Source: Prevotella sp. (GTDB lineage: Bacteria; Bacteroidota; Bacteroidia; Bacteroidales; Bacteroidaceae). From it: 35,225 bases of DNA. The stretch spans positions 1 to 35,225 of the forward strand of contig JAFTAR010000191.1 in assembly GCA_017455495.1 (NCBI GenBank), written 5' to 3'. Positions 25,183 through 33,540 of the stretch are shown here, one piece after another. The notes under the pieces were generated by a model. The model did no database searches and was not told the DNA's origin. It saw nothing but the letters and a program-made list of their open reading frames with translations. The stretch's first letter is position 1, and each line of letters opens with the position of its first letter. The translations under genes and the position numbers were made by a program.

Positions 25183-26995
25183 TTTTGAGAGAAGCTATGT
25201 ATTCGGGGTTATCATTCTTGATGCGAATCTTGCCGTCCATGGCAGTGAGGTCTTCGCGGTTAAAACGGTAGGCAGTGGATGCCAGCGAGTTCTCTTCGCG
25301 ATAGTGGCTGCTGCTGGCATCCATCAGTCCGCACAGCAGCTCGTAGGCCAGGTCGTTGGTCCAGTAGCGGTCTTTGTTCCGGCGCAGGGCTTCGGCCCGC
25401 TCTCTGCGCTGTTCAATGTATCCGTCGGCCATCCACACCATCAGCGGTATGCGTGTGTCACGGAATCCGCCGAAGTTTGGCTGGCGATGGCGGTCTGGCA
25501 CGTCGGCATGGTCGCTGAAGTAGACCAGGGCCTGCATGTTAAGGCGCTCACGGGCATAGCAGAAAGCCTTGCTCAGCACCCTGTCAGTATAGAAGAGCGT
25601 GTTCTTGTAGTTCGTTATCTTGTCGTGGCTGCCCGGTGCGCCCCACTGGCGGGTGGCCTCGGTGAAACGGTTCTCATAGTTGAAGTGGCTGCCTTTAAGG
25701 TGTAGCACCACCAGATTGTTGACCAGCGGGTCAACCTCTGAGAGGAAGTCTACCAACGCCTCGTCATACTGCGGCTTTCCCAGCTCCTGGTGAGTCCACT
25801 TTGCCACGTCGGCCGTCTCGGCCACCAGCGTTATGGGAGTATCGGCGGCTCCTAAGTGTCCCTGGTTGCTGTACCAGTGCACACGATAGCCCAGCCGGTG
25901 GGCCACGTCAACGATGGAACATGAAGTATAGAACTGTCCGCCGTCATATTGGTTATATTCCGTCAGCGCCTTCTCCAATGTCGGCACCGTCTGGATGTCG
26001 CAGCTATAGGCATTGTGAAAGAGCAGGCAGTGGCGCTCGTCCCGGCTTAGCTGCCGCAGCCATGGAGTGGTGTCTTCCTCCATTTCCACGAAGGCACTCA
26101 TGAAGTCGCGCGATGCCGACTCACCAATGACGAGCATGATGGTGTGGGGGGAGGCAAGGGGGTGGAGCGTGGTGGCCTCAAGGGTGTGCAGGCGCTGCTG
26201 TTGCTCGGAGCGGTAGCGCTGGTTGTTGCTTACATATTCCCTGACAGTCATGGCCAGCTTCACGATGCCTGTCCTGAGAAGCAGGCCGCGGCGGGGCTTC
26301 AACATGTAATAGGTGATAAAGGCCACGACGGCAAGTGCCGCTGCCGTCTGCCACCATTGCGTTCCTGCCACGAAGGCATTTCCTGCCGAGCCGTCGCCCA
26401 CCACGACAGCCCAGTGCAGGGGAACACAGATGCAGACAAAGGCAACCATTAGCACCAAGAGCGCCATGGCAAGTACACGCAGTGGCGAATAAGAGCGGAG
26501 AAATTCAAGAATCTCGTTATAGTGGGTCTCTTGCAGCATCTTCATGCCGCTGGCATCAAGACACGCATGGCAAGTAACATAATAGCCCCACTGCACCACA
26601 CACACCAGCAGCCACAGGAACATTATCGTTCCCATGACATAGCTGGCCTTTGGCAGGAGCAGCAAGCCCGTCAGCCACCCAAAGAGGTATATTCCGAAGG
26701 CGGGGTCTATCTGGTGGTCGTAGTCGGGGGCTGTCTTGCGGTTGGTGAGATGAAAGGTCAAGGGATAGGTCACCATCCAGCAGAAGGCGACGAAGAGAGC
26801 CAGGACAACGGCGGGCTGCAGCGGCGAGGTATTAGTGACGGCAAGTGGAACGGCAGCCACCACCGAGGCCACCATGTAGCGCAGCAGCTGCTGGAGCCGT
26901 GCATTGGGGGCCAGGCCATGGTTGCACCCTAAGTAGACGGCCATTGCCGCCACCCAGAGCAACGGTATAAGCATCAGGCTATGCCATACGTTCAT
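25175..26995 (-). CDS. Membrane sulfatase-fold enzyme, phosphoethanolamine transferase-like (EptA/CptA type)
   Basis: 606 residues from ATG 26995 (MNVWHSLMLIPLLW). A longer reading to 27148 runs deep into the upstream gene in another frame and is rejected. Five or so hydrophobic segments fill the first 250 residues. The alkaline-phosphatase-fold domain follows: LVIGESASRDFM (metal site), the QTVPT nucleophile region, LHLKGSHFNYENRF and VYFSDHADVPDRH. These motifs fit lipid A/LPS-core phosphoethanolamine transferases, which work in the periplasm and often reduce sensitivity to cationic peptides. It overlaps the GT4 stop by 17 bp, showing tight coupling. Confidence 0.88.
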   Translation of the reverse strand: MNVWHSLMLIPLLWVAAMAVYLGCNHGLAPNARLQQLLRYMVASVVAAVPLAVTNTSPLQPAVVLALFVAFCWMVTYPLTFHLTNRKTAPDYDHQIDPAFGIYLFGWLTGLLLLPKASYVMGTIMFLWLLVCVVQWGYYVTCHACLDASGMKMLQETHYNEILEFLRSYSPLRVLAMALLVLMVAFVCICVPLHWAVVVGDGSAGNAFVAGTQWWQTAAALAVVAFITYYMLKPRRGLLLRTGIVKLAMTVREYVSNNQRYRSEQQQRLHTLEATTLHPLASPHTIMLVIGESASRDFMSAFVEMEEDTTPWLRQLSRDERHCLLFHNAYSCDIQTVPTLEKALTEYNQYDGGQFYTSCSIVDVAHRLGYRVHWYSNQGHLGAADTPITLVAETADVAKWTHQELGKPQYDEALVDFLSEVDPLVNNLVVLHLKGSHFNYENRFTEATRQWGAPGSHDKITNYKNTLFYTDRVLSKAFCYARERLNMQALVYFSDHADVPDRHRQPNFGGFRDTRIPLMVWMADGYIEQRRERAEALRRNKDRYWTNDLAYELLCGLMDASSSHYREENSLASTAYRFNREDLTAMDGKIRIKNDNPEYIASLKNE

Positions 26996-28067
26996 AGAGT
27001 TCGCATATTTGGCTATACAGATGGTCGTAGCTAAGTTTCTCTGTGAAGTCGGCCTTGGCCTTTGCCCCCAGCTGCTGCCGCAGCTCCTTGCTGTCAATAA
27101 GACGCGCCATGGCAGCGGCCAGCTTGTCGGCATCTCCGGGAGGCACAAGCAGACCGTTCACCCCGTCAACAACATACTCGCGCTGTCCACCATTGTCGGT
27201 AACTACCACCGTATGACCTTGCGACATGTACTCCTGGGGCGACAGCGGACAGCCTTCGCGGACCGTGGATGCCAGAATGCCGAAGTCGGCATCGGCCACA
27301 AAGGGCAGCACCGGATGCTGGAAGCCTGCCAACACCACCTTGTCGGTAAGCTGCAGGTCGCTGATGCTCTGCTTCAGGTGGGCGGTATACTCCTCACTGC
27401 CCCGGCCCACGAGCACCAGCCGGAAGGGCCGTTCGCGTAGCTGCGCGGCGGCGGCCAGAAGCGCGTCAAGTCCTTTCTCCGGGTCAAGCCGCCCGTGGAA
27501 CATGCCTATGACCTCGTCGGCAGAGATGTCAAACTGCCGGCGCACACCTGCGGGGGGCACCTCCTCTGGCAGTACGATGCTGGTACGGATGATGCCCGTC
27601 CGCTGCTTGTCCATAGACGGGTTGGTGCTGAAGAACTCATTGCGGGCTATCTCCGAGTCAAAGCTCAGCCAGTCAAGCTGTCTGTATAGCCAGCGGTATA
27701 ACATGGAGTTCTTGCCCGTCCTGGTGAGGTGGCGCGACATGATAACCCTTGCCTCCTTGTTGCCCGACAGCTTACGGGCGTAGGCAGCAGTGAATGCATC
27801 TTTGAAGTTGTGGGCATGAACCAGACAGCGGGCCATTCCCTTCAGGTGTGAAGCCATCTTGAAGGCGCTCTTCAAGTCAAGCGTTCCTTTCAGCGGAAGC
27901 GCATGGACAGGAATGCCAAGTTCGCGAAACTTGGCAATGACAGCCTCTACGGGTCGGCAGAACAACTCTACACCGTAGCCGTCGGCCAGCTGGCGTTGGG
28001 CCAGGTCGTAGACATACTGCTCTCCCCCGCCCCACTCCTTGTTAGATACTATATGGAAAACTTTCAT
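26979..28067 (-). CDS. Glycosyltransferase family 4
   Basis: 362 residues. The GT-B fold has the N-terminal glycine loop VSNKEWGGGEQYV and the donor-site region FHGRLDPEKGLDALLAA. The GT4 EX7E-type motif lies in VREGCPLSPQEYMSQG, followed by VVVTDNGGQREYVVDGVNGL. It transfers a nucleotide-activated sugar with retention of configuration, probably to the LPS core or a surface polysaccharide. Its ATG overlaps the upstream GT2 stop by 4 bp (ATGA). Confidence 0.93.
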   Translation of the reverse strand: MKVFHIVSNKEWGGGEQYVYDLAQRQLADGYGVELFCRPVEAVIAKFRELGIPVHALPLKGTLDLKSAFKMASHLKGMARCLVHAHNFKDAFTAAYARKLSGNKEARVIMSRHLTRTGKNSMLYRWLYRQLDWLSFDSEIARNEFFSTNPSMDKQRTGIIRTSIVLPEEVPPAGVRRQFDISADEVIGMFHGRLDPEKGLDALLAAAAQLRERPFRLVLVGRGSEEYTAHLKQSISDLQLTDKVVLAGFQHPVLPFVADADFGILASTVREGCPLSPQEYMSQGHTVVVTDNGGQREYVVDGVNGLLVPPGDADKLAAAMARLIDSKELRQQLGAKAKADFTEKLSYDHLYSQICELYERMA

Positions 28068-28831
28068 TTCTCTTTCTCCCTTAACCGTTTCTCAATGATT
28101 TTCGACACGAGCACCTGCTGGTACATAGCCCACTGCACGGCCTGGAGCAGTCCGCGCCGGCCGTTGCGGAAGCCGCCCTTCAGCACGTATATACTGAAAA
28201 AGCGCCAGAAAGGCCGCCAGAACAAAGCCACCACGCCATAGTTGCGTTCAGCCTTCTTCTCCACCTCGTTGTCGGTATACTCATTCATCTTCCTCACCCA
28301 CTGCTGCATGGTCTCGTCGGCCAGGTGCAACATCTGGTATTTCTCCGGTGCCCGCTCTGTATCGCCCTGCACCTGCGGAAAAGTGTGGACGTATGGCGGC
28401 CATACTGTTCCTTCACGGATGAAGAAGCGCAACTGGTAGTCGTGCGACCAGTCACGGTTGTACTGGCCGAAGAGTTTGTTTCTGCGTGCTATGTAAAGAC
28501 CTGCAGGGCAGCCAGGCTGACTTACACGCTGATATAGATACTGGCGCAGCTCTGGGGTGATAATCTCGTCGCTGTCTACCACAAGCACCCACTTGCTTTG
28601 GGCACTCTGTATGGCAAAGGTGCGTGCCGGCTCGGCACTCTTGTGATCGGCCTTCGGGAATGTCACCACCCTCGCCCCGTGCTCACGGGCTATCTCCACG
28701 GTGCGGTCGGTGCTCTCCATGTCGCACACCACCACCTCGTCGAAGTCCTTCACGGCTTCAAGACACGCTGCCAGGTGCTGCTCGGCATTGTAGGTATTGA
28801 TGACTACCGATATTCTGCTCTCCTCGTTCAT
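28064..28831 (-). CDS. Glycosyltransferase family 2, WaaE/KdtX-like
   Basis: 255 residues. The GT-A domain has ISVVINTYNAEQHLAACLEA, VVCDMESTDRT and the DxD motif VVDSDE. The short N-terminal region followed by LFGQYNRDWSHDYQLRFF and WPPYVHTFPQVQG is the pattern of WaaE/KdtX-type LPS-core glucosyltransferases. A C-terminal amphipathic helix (WRPFWRFFSIYVLKGG) probably binds the membrane. It overlaps both neighbours by 4 bp. Confidence 0.92.
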   Translation of the reverse strand: MNEESRISVVINTYNAEQHLAACLEAVKDFDEVVVCDMESTDRTVEIAREHGARVVTFPKADHKSAEPARTFAIQSAQSKWVLVVDSDEIITPELRQYLYQRVSQPGCPAGLYIARRNKLFGQYNRDWSHDYQLRFFIREGTVWPPYVHTFPQVQGDTERAPEKYQMLHLADETMQQWVRKMNEYTDNEVEKKAERNYGVVALFWRPFWRFFSIYVLKGGFRNGRRGLLQAVQWAMYQQVLVSKIIEKRLREKEK

Positions 28832-30045
28832 GCGCGGCTGACAACGGTATTGACAGTTTCAACGACCGTCTTGACAACAAACTGCACCTGCTCGTCGGTA
28901 AGCTGCGGATAGCATGGCAGCGAAATCTCATGGGCGTAGTTGGCATAGGCCTGCGGATAGTCCTCTATGCGGTAGCCCATGTCGCGGAACAGCGTCAGCA
29001 TGGGCAGGGGCGTGAAGTGCACGTTGACGGCCACCTGCTGCTGCGAGACGAGGCTTATTATTTCATCGCGCTGCTCCTCGCTGATGCCTTTGATACGCAG
29101 AGCATAGACATGGTAGCTGCTCTCACGGCACCCGTCGCAGCTTGATGGCAGCAGGCCCCACGGCTGCTTGGAAAAGGCATCGTCGTAGGTCTGGAAAATA
29201 TTCTTGCGGCGTGCCAGCATCTTGTCGTACTGGCGTATCTGTGCCAGTCCTATGGCGGCGTTCACATCGGCCATGTTGGCCTTCATGCCCATGCCCACGA
29301 TGTCGTAGCGCCAGCCGCCGGCCTTGCTCTTGGTGAAGGCATCCTTTGTCTGGCAGTTGAGCGATTTCAACCGCAGTTCATCGTATAGTTGGTTGTTGTC
29401 GAAGGGTGCCGGCATGTTCAGGCAGATGGCTCCGCCCTCAGCCGTGGTAACATTTTTCACGGCGTGGAGCGAGAAGATGGCGATGTCGGTCTCTGAGCCG
29501 GAGAAGCGGCCCGAAAAGCGCGAGCCTATGCTATGGGCAGAGTCGTTGATGACAGTGATGCGCCCCATGCGCTCCATAACGGGCGATGTGGGCTGGAACA
29601 ATGCTACAACCTCAGGTTCTTTGACCAGTGCCATGATAGCCGCATAGTCGCAGGGCCAGCCTGCAATGTCCACTGGGATGATGGCCTTGGTCCTGGGGGT
29701 GATGGCGCGTCGGATGGCATCGACCGAGATGTTCAGGTCGTCGCCGGAGTCAACCATTACCGGCGTGGCACCCGCCCAGAGCACGGCCAGCGCCGTGGCA
29801 CAATATGTATAGGCCGGCACGATGACCTCGTCGCCGGCCTTAACGCCAAGCCAGCGCAGCGTCATTATGGCACCCGTGGTCCATGAGTTGACACAGAGCA
29901 CACGCCCCGCCCCTGAAAGGTTTTGTATTTCTTGCTCCAAGGCTTTCACCTTCGGACCCGTCGTTATCCAGCCAGAGCGCAGCGTATCGGTGACCTCAGC
30001 AATGATGCTGTCATCAATATATGGGGGTGAAAAAGGTATAATCAT
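28828..30045 (-). CDS. DegT/DnrJ/EryC1/StrS family sugar aminotransferase
   Basis: 405 residues from ATG 30045 (MIIPFSPPYIDDSI), the usual opening of the family; a start at 30081 lies within or upstream of the promoter. Motifs: SGWITTGPKV, CVNSWTTGAIMTLRWLGV, DEVIVPAYTYCATA, the PLP-region aspartate in VINDSAHSIGS and the PLP lysine Lys197 in FSLHAVKNVTTAEGG. The enzyme aminates a nucleotide-linked keto-sugar to make an amino sugar for LPS or another surface glycan. It is the first gene of the operon; its stop overlaps the next ATG by 4 bp. Confidence 0.93.
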   Translation of the reverse strand: MIIPFSPPYIDDSIIAEVTDTLRSGWITTGPKVKALEQEIQNLSGAGRVLCVNSWTTGAIMTLRWLGVKAGDEVIVPAYTYCATALAVLWAGATPVMVDSGDDLNISVDAIRRAITPRTKAIIPVDIAGWPCDYAAIMALVKEPEVVALFQPTSPVMERMGRITVINDSAHSIGSRFSGRFSGSETDIAIFSLHAVKNVTTAEGGAICLNMPAPFDNNQLYDELRLKSLNCQTKDAFTKSKAGGWRYDIVGMGMKANMADVNAAIGLAQIRQYDKMLARRKNIFQTYDDAFSKQPWGLLPSSCDGCRESSYHVYALRIKGISEEQRDEIISLVSQQQVAVNVHFTPLPMLTLFRDMGYRIEDYPQAYANYAHEISLPCYPQLTDEQVQFVVKTVVETVNTVVSRA

Positions 30046-30050
30046 GAGTG

Positions 30051-30082
30051 CAAAAGTACTAAAAGTAGAGCAAAGAACCAAA
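30051..30082 (-). promoter_or_regulatory. Promoter of the surface-glycan operon, giving a very short leader
   Basis: On the minus strand TTTG (30082-30079), 20 nt, then TACTTTTG (30058-30051). The -7 box ends only 5 nt before the ATG at 30045, so the transcript may be leaderless or nearly so. Confidence 0.65.
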
Positions 30083-30096
30083 GAAAAGTGCTTTTC

Positions 30097-30128
30097 TTTT
30101 GCTTTTTACTCAACTTTTCGTAACATTG
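30097..30128 (+). promoter_or_regulatory. Promoter of the GT8-like gene
   Basis: TTTTG (30097-30101), 19 nt, then TAACATTG (30121-30128), one mismatch from TAnnTTTG. The whole stretch aligns with the serine acetyltransferase promoter at 8794-8834. Confidence 0.55.
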
Positions 30129-30156
30129 CAGCATCTTTTTCCCAAAAACAAGAAGC

Positions 30157-31014
30157 ATGAACATATTATATACTGCCTTCGGAGACAACATCAGCTACCA
30201 CTTGCAGGCCTACCTTTCTATCCGCTCCTTCCAGAAGCAGCTCACCGCCGGCGACCGCATCTTTGTACTGACCACAAGGCCGGAATACTACCGGCATGCC
30301 CGCGTGGAGTGCATCACCGTCAGCGACAGTCAGATTGAAGAGTGGAAAGGCAAGCACCACTTTCCCCTGCGTGCAAAGATAAAGGCCATAGAGCACATGT
30401 ATCAGCTCCATCCCGACGACCACATCTTCTATACAGACACCGACACCTTCCTCTACGGCAGCTTGGAGGAGCTTCTCCGGCGCCTTGACAGCGGCTTCGG
30501 CCTGATGTACCAGATAGAGGGTCACCCGAAGGACATGAAAGGCCCAACACTGCGCATGTGGAAGTTGGCGAAGGGCCACACCATTGGAGGCATCACCCTT
30601 GGCGAGAAACATATCATGTGGAACTCCGGCGTGCTGGGCATACCTGCCGACAAGGCGCGCCAGGTGCTTGACACCGCCCTTGCCCTCTGCGACGGCATGC
30701 TGGACAGCGGCGCCACAGCTTTCATCCTTGAGCAGTACGGTTTCTCGGTATCAATGATTGAGCACACAGACCTCAAGGCCACCTCAGACCATATAGGCCA
30801 CTACTGGGGCAACAAGCCCGAATGGGAAGAGATTTTAAGAGACTTGCTGGTGAGGGCATGCATGAAGGAAAGCACGCTTGACGAGGAGCTGGCCGCCATT
30901 ACCGACGAGCTGCTTCGCTCTACTCCCATCAGGGTGCACAAGTCAAGCACGGCTGCCAAGCTCCACAAGAAGATTGACCGCCTGTTCCCCAAGCGCGACT
31001 TCATTTACATCTGA
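30157..31014 (+). CDS. Putative glycosyltransferase, GT-A/GT8-like
   Basis: 285 residues. N-terminal ILYTAFGDNISYHLQAYLSI and the metal-binding FYTDTDTFL (Asp94, Asp96) are those of nucleotide-sugar transferases of GT-A fold, nearest GT8. IMWNSGVLGIPADKA matches the typical post-DxD FNSGVLLI segment. The C-terminal end (KLHKKIDRLFPKRDF) is basic. There is no membrane segment, so it should be cytoplasmic. It is divergent from the surface-glycan operon and may act in the same pathway. Donor and acceptor are unknown. Confidence 0.75.
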   Translation: MNILYTAFGDNISYHLQAYLSIRSFQKQLTAGDRIFVLTTRPEYYRHARVECITVSDSQIEEWKGKHHFPLRAKIKAIEHMYQLHPDDHIFYTDTDTFLYGSLEELLRRLDSGFGLMYQIEGHPKDMKGPTLRMWKLAKGHTIGGITLGEKHIMWNSGVLGIPADKARQVLDTALALCDGMLDSGATAFILEQYGFSVSMIEHTDLKATSDHIGHYWGNKPEWEEILRDLLVRACMKESTLDEELAAITDELLRSTPIRVHKSSTAAKLHKKIDRLFPKRDFIYI

Positions 31015-31030
31015 CGCATGAATAATAAAC

Positions 31031-31128
31031 AACCACGGATTATATAATCTTGCTGCGCGCAGCCATTAATGGATAATTCATGGTAATTCATGTTAAAAAA
31101 AATCCGTATAATCCCTTAATCCGTGGTT
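31031..31128. repeat. Inverted-repeat element bounded by AACCACGGATTA / TAATCCGTGGTT
   Basis: A 12-bp perfect inverted repeat (31031-31042 and 31117-31128) bounds about 98 bp of noncoding AT-rich DNA with inner words ATTCATG and GTAATTCATG. The right arm also matches 31618-31639. The size and termini suggest a MITE-like or long-hairpin element. No target-site duplication was recognised. Confidence 0.5.
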
Positions 31129-31157
31129 CAAAAGTAACTTGAGGAACTTGAATCAGA

Positions 31158-31604
31158 TTAGTTTTTCTCCAGTATAGCACGGCAGCCCTCAAGAACATCC
31201 TGCCAGGTGGCCTCGAAGTCGCGGGTGTACCAAGGGTCGGCCACGTCACCGGGCCGGTTGGTGAAGTCAAGAAGCAGGCATATCTTCCCGTCGGGATCGC
31301 CGCCGCAGATGCGCCTCATGTTTCTCAGGTTCCACTGGTCCATACCCACAATGAGGTCGAAGCGGCCATAGTCTGATGGAGTCATCTGGCGGGCCGTCTT
31401 GCCCTCGCAGCCAATGCCATGCTCTGCCAGCTTGCGGCGGGCGGGCGGATAGACGCCATTGCCTATCTCCTCGGTGCTCGTGGCTGCCGACTCTATATAG
31501 AAATCATCCTCACGATGGGCACGGCGCACCAAGTCCTTCATCACGAACTCCGCCATGGGGCTCCGGCATATATTACCGTGACATACAAACAGTATTCTCT
31601 TCAT
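31158..31604 (-). CDS. Low-molecular-weight protein-tyrosine phosphatase
   Basis: 148 residues from ATG 31604 (MKRILFVCHGN); a start at 31619 adds five residues and is less likely. The CX5R signature is C8-HGNIC-R14-S, and the general acid is Asp123 in VADPWYTRDFE. It removes phosphate from tyrosine in the cytoplasm. In many bacteria such enzymes act with tyrosine kinases that control polysaccharide export, but no kinase (Wzc) is visible here. It is flanked by two copies of the CCGTGG repeat and lies 42 bp downstream of nrdG. Confidence 0.94.
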   Translation of the reverse strand: MKRILFVCHGNICRSPMAEFVMKDLVRRAHREDDFYIESAATSTEEIGNGVYPPARRKLAEHGIGCEGKTARQMTPSDYGRFDLIVGMDQWNLRNMRRICGGDPDGKICLLLDFTNRPGDVADPWYTRDFEATWQDVLEGCRAILEKN

Positions 31605-31617
31605 AAATGAAACTCCC

Positions 31618-31639
31618 ATAAATCCTTAAATCCGTGGTT
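31618..31639. repeat. Copy of the CCGTGGTT repeat word
   Basis: This 22-bp stretch, AT-rich and ending TTAAATCCGTGGTT, matches 31108-31128 with few differences and in the same orientation, so the phosphatase gene lies between two direct copies. Confidence 0.45.
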
Positions 31640-31645
31640 ATTTTA

Positions 31646-32161
31646 TTACATACGAAGTTGTATTGTTTCTCCTTTCAACAGCACTACTTGCTGCTCTGCC
31701 ATTGACTGTCTGACATCAATGAGCCTCTGGTTGCTTGAGCCCCGGAACAGCAGGGTCTCGTCGCGCTGCTCCTTGATGAAGGGGCCGTCAACCAGCACGT
31801 CAATGAGTTCCAGCAGTGCCCGCTGGCGGGGGTTGTTCAACAGCTGTTCAAACACGAACCCCGTGTAGCACCATATATCCTTCTGCGGCGTCCGCTTGCG
31901 TATTGCGCGGGCCAGCTCGGCGAAGCCCTCCGGCTGATACATGGGGTCGCCGCCAGTGAAGGTAACGCCCCTGGTATAGGGGTCGGCCTCAATGACCCGC
32001 ATAATTTCCTCTGTAGTCATGGGGTGGCCGCCCTCCGGGTTCCACGACTGCGGATTGTGGCAGCCCGGACACCTGTGCTGGCATCCGGCACAGTAGACGG
32101 AAGTGCGGAAACCCGGCCCGTCCACCATTGTGTCCTCCACTATGCTCAAAACGCTAATCAT
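31646..32161 (-). CDS. nrdG: Anaerobic ribonucleotide reductase activating protein (radical SAM)
   Basis: 171 residues. VDGPGFRTSVYCAGC and the radical-SAM cluster motif C27-QHR-C31-PG-C34 followed by HNPQSWNPEGG are typical of NrdG. GVTFTGGDPMYQPEGFAEL fits the SAM-binding GGE-like motif. NrdG uses a [4Fe-4S] cluster and SAM to make the glycyl radical on NrdD, allowing deoxynucleotide synthesis without oxygen. In most anaerobes nrdG directly follows nrdD. Here the gene upstream is a restriction-modification remnant, 23 bp away, and no nrdD is in the window. Confidence 0.95.
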   Translation of the reverse strand: MISVLSIVEDTMVDGPGFRTSVYCAGCQHRCPGCHNPQSWNPEGGHPMTTEEIMRVIEADPYTRGVTFTGGDPMYQPEGFAELARAIRKRTPQKDIWCYTGFVFEQLLNNPRQRALLELIDVLVDGPFIKEQRDETLLFRGSSNQRLIDVRQSMAEQQVVLLKGETIQLRM

Positions 32162-32184
32162 TGTCGCCTCAAGCTACTGTGCCT

Positions 32185-32505
32185 CTATCCCTCATCAAGC
32201 AGCGGTTTCAAATCCTTGCGGCGTATGTCATCGTAAGAACCTGATGAAATTTCCTCGCCGTAGTGGTCGTTCTCAAACTTAATGATGTCTCTCGTTTTCA
32301 GGAAACTCCCATTCATCACCGACTTGGCCTCTTTGAACGACTCTTTGATTTGACCTACGGCCAGACATGCGCCAGCCATCTTCTCTCGTCTACGGTCGGA
32401 TGTGAGTTTATCCACAGGAATTCCTACAGCCGTCAATATGTCAAGCATGTCAGAATACAACTTCTGCACTTGCTCGCTTTTGCCTACTGTAAATTTTATA
32501 CGCAT
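32185..32505 (-). CDS. Short restriction-endonuclease-like protein, probably truncated
   Basis: 106 residues, starting inside the 3' end of the methyltransferase gene (10-bp overlap), an arrangement usual for restriction-modification pairs. The segment ILTAVGIPVDKLTSDRRREK and the helix-turn-helix-like FLKTRDIIKFENDHYGEEIS followed by RRKDLKPLLDEG resemble the N-terminal winged-helix part of BsuBI/PstI-like restriction enzymes. No PD-(D/E)XK or HNH motif is present. The reading frame stops right after LLDEG, where full-length relatives would continue into the catalytic domain, and nrdG begins 23 bp later. The best reading is a 3'-truncated endonuclease. A small intact regulator is the alternative. 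Confidence 0.6.
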   Translation of the reverse strand: MRIKFTVGKSEQVQKLYSDMLDILTAVGIPVDKLTSDRRREKMAGACLAVGQIKESFKEAKSVMNGSFLKTRDIIKFENDHYGEEISSGSYDDIRRKDLKPLLDEG

Positions 32506-33530
32506 ACGGCATCAAATAAAGTTTGTTCTTGGAAAATGTTGATTTCTCTGATTTCCGCTTCCATCTTTGGTGATGAATGGTAAGTGTCCTTCAACGCTAA
32601 TGCCAGTTTGTAGGCCAGTAGTGGAGGAACGGCATTTCCTATCTGATAGAACTGCCGCGTCTCTGTACCACAGAACTCAAACCAGTCAGGGAAACTCTGT
32701 AGGCGTGCTGCCTCACGAACCTCGATTCTGCGGCGGCGTCCGTCAGGCAACTTCACGCGCTGCATATCGCTTGTAGCGCCTGCCAAATTCCTACATGTTA
32801 TTGTACGAGCAGGCTTGTCTGGATGCAGATCACGAGGATTGATACAATGCGACTTCTCTTCATAGACAGCAATGTAGCGTTCTTGCTCTGGAGTCAGAAA
32901 TTTACTGTTCTCATCAGACTTAGTCATCAAGTCGCCTATGGCTTCGGCTACGGTAACTTTCTTCTGTTCTTTCTTGGGGAACCTGAATGCAGAGCGATGG
33001 CCTACGCAGATAAGTCGCTCACGGTTTTGCGGCACTCCATAATCAACAGCATTCACTACTCTGTATTCCACGACATAGCCCAACTTGCGAAGCTCAGCAA
33101 CGACAAGTTCAAGATACCACTTGTGGCGACCTAAGATGTTTGCTACGTTTTCAAACAAGAATACTTTGGGCTTCAAACGCTTTACGGCATCGATGAATAC
33201 CGGGAATCCATCACGTGCATCCTCAATACCTTTCTGGTTGCCAATACGGCTGAAAGGCTGGCAGGGAGGACCTCCTATGATAATGTCTATCTTGTCGGAC
33301 TCTGGATAGTCGAAGCCTACCTCTAAGAACTGATTATAGCATGTGCCCTTCAAATTCTTATTATAGGTATCTACAGCGGCATCAACCATTTCGTAGCCAA
33401 TGGTACGGAAGCCTGCTGCTTCGAAGCCAAGAGACAAACCGCCACACCCCGCAAACAAGTCAAGCACAACAGCCTCTTCTTCTATCTTTGGGGTTAGCCA
33501 GTCATGTATGTTATAACTATATTCTGTCAT
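32496..33530 (-). CDS. DNA (cytosine-5) methyltransferase, type II
   Basis: 344 residues with all main motifs: I (LFAGCGGLSLGFE), IV with the catalytic Cys90 (GGPPCQPFS), VI (FENVANI, Glu127), VIII (PQNRERLICVG) and X (GNAVPPLLA). The target-recognition region is short (about residues 235-275: RDLHPDKPARTITCR). It methylates C5 of cytosine in a short DNA site that cannot be read from sequence. The gene has lower GC than its neighbours by eye, suggesting transfer. A promoter lies at 33551-33580, flanked by an inverted repeat. Its partner endonuclease appears broken, so it may now be a solitary methyltransferase. Confidence 0.95.
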   Translation of the reverse strand: MTEYSYNIHDWLTPKIEEEAVVLDLFAGCGGLSLGFEAAGFRTIGYEMVDAAVDTYNKNLKGTCYNQFLEVGFDYPESDKIDIIIGGPPCQPFSRIGNQKGIEDARDGFPVFIDAVKRLKPKVFLFENVANILGRHKWYLELVVAELRKLGYVVEYRVVNAVDYGVPQNRERLICVGHRSAFRFPKKEQKKVTVAEAIGDLMTKSDENSKFLTPEQERYIAVYEEKSHCINPRDLHPDKPARTITCRNLAGATSDMQRVKLPDGRRRRIEVREAARLQSFPDWFEFCGTETRQFYQIGNAVPPLLAYKLALALKDTYHSSPKMEAEIREINIFQEQTLFDAVCV

Positions 33531-33540
33531 CTATTCAAAT

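Noticed and set aside
26996..27148. 51-residue N-terminal extension of the phosphoethanolamine transferase-like protein
   Set aside because: It reads out of frame through the GT4 coding sequence and has no membrane or signal character. MNVWHSLML at 26995 is a natural start.
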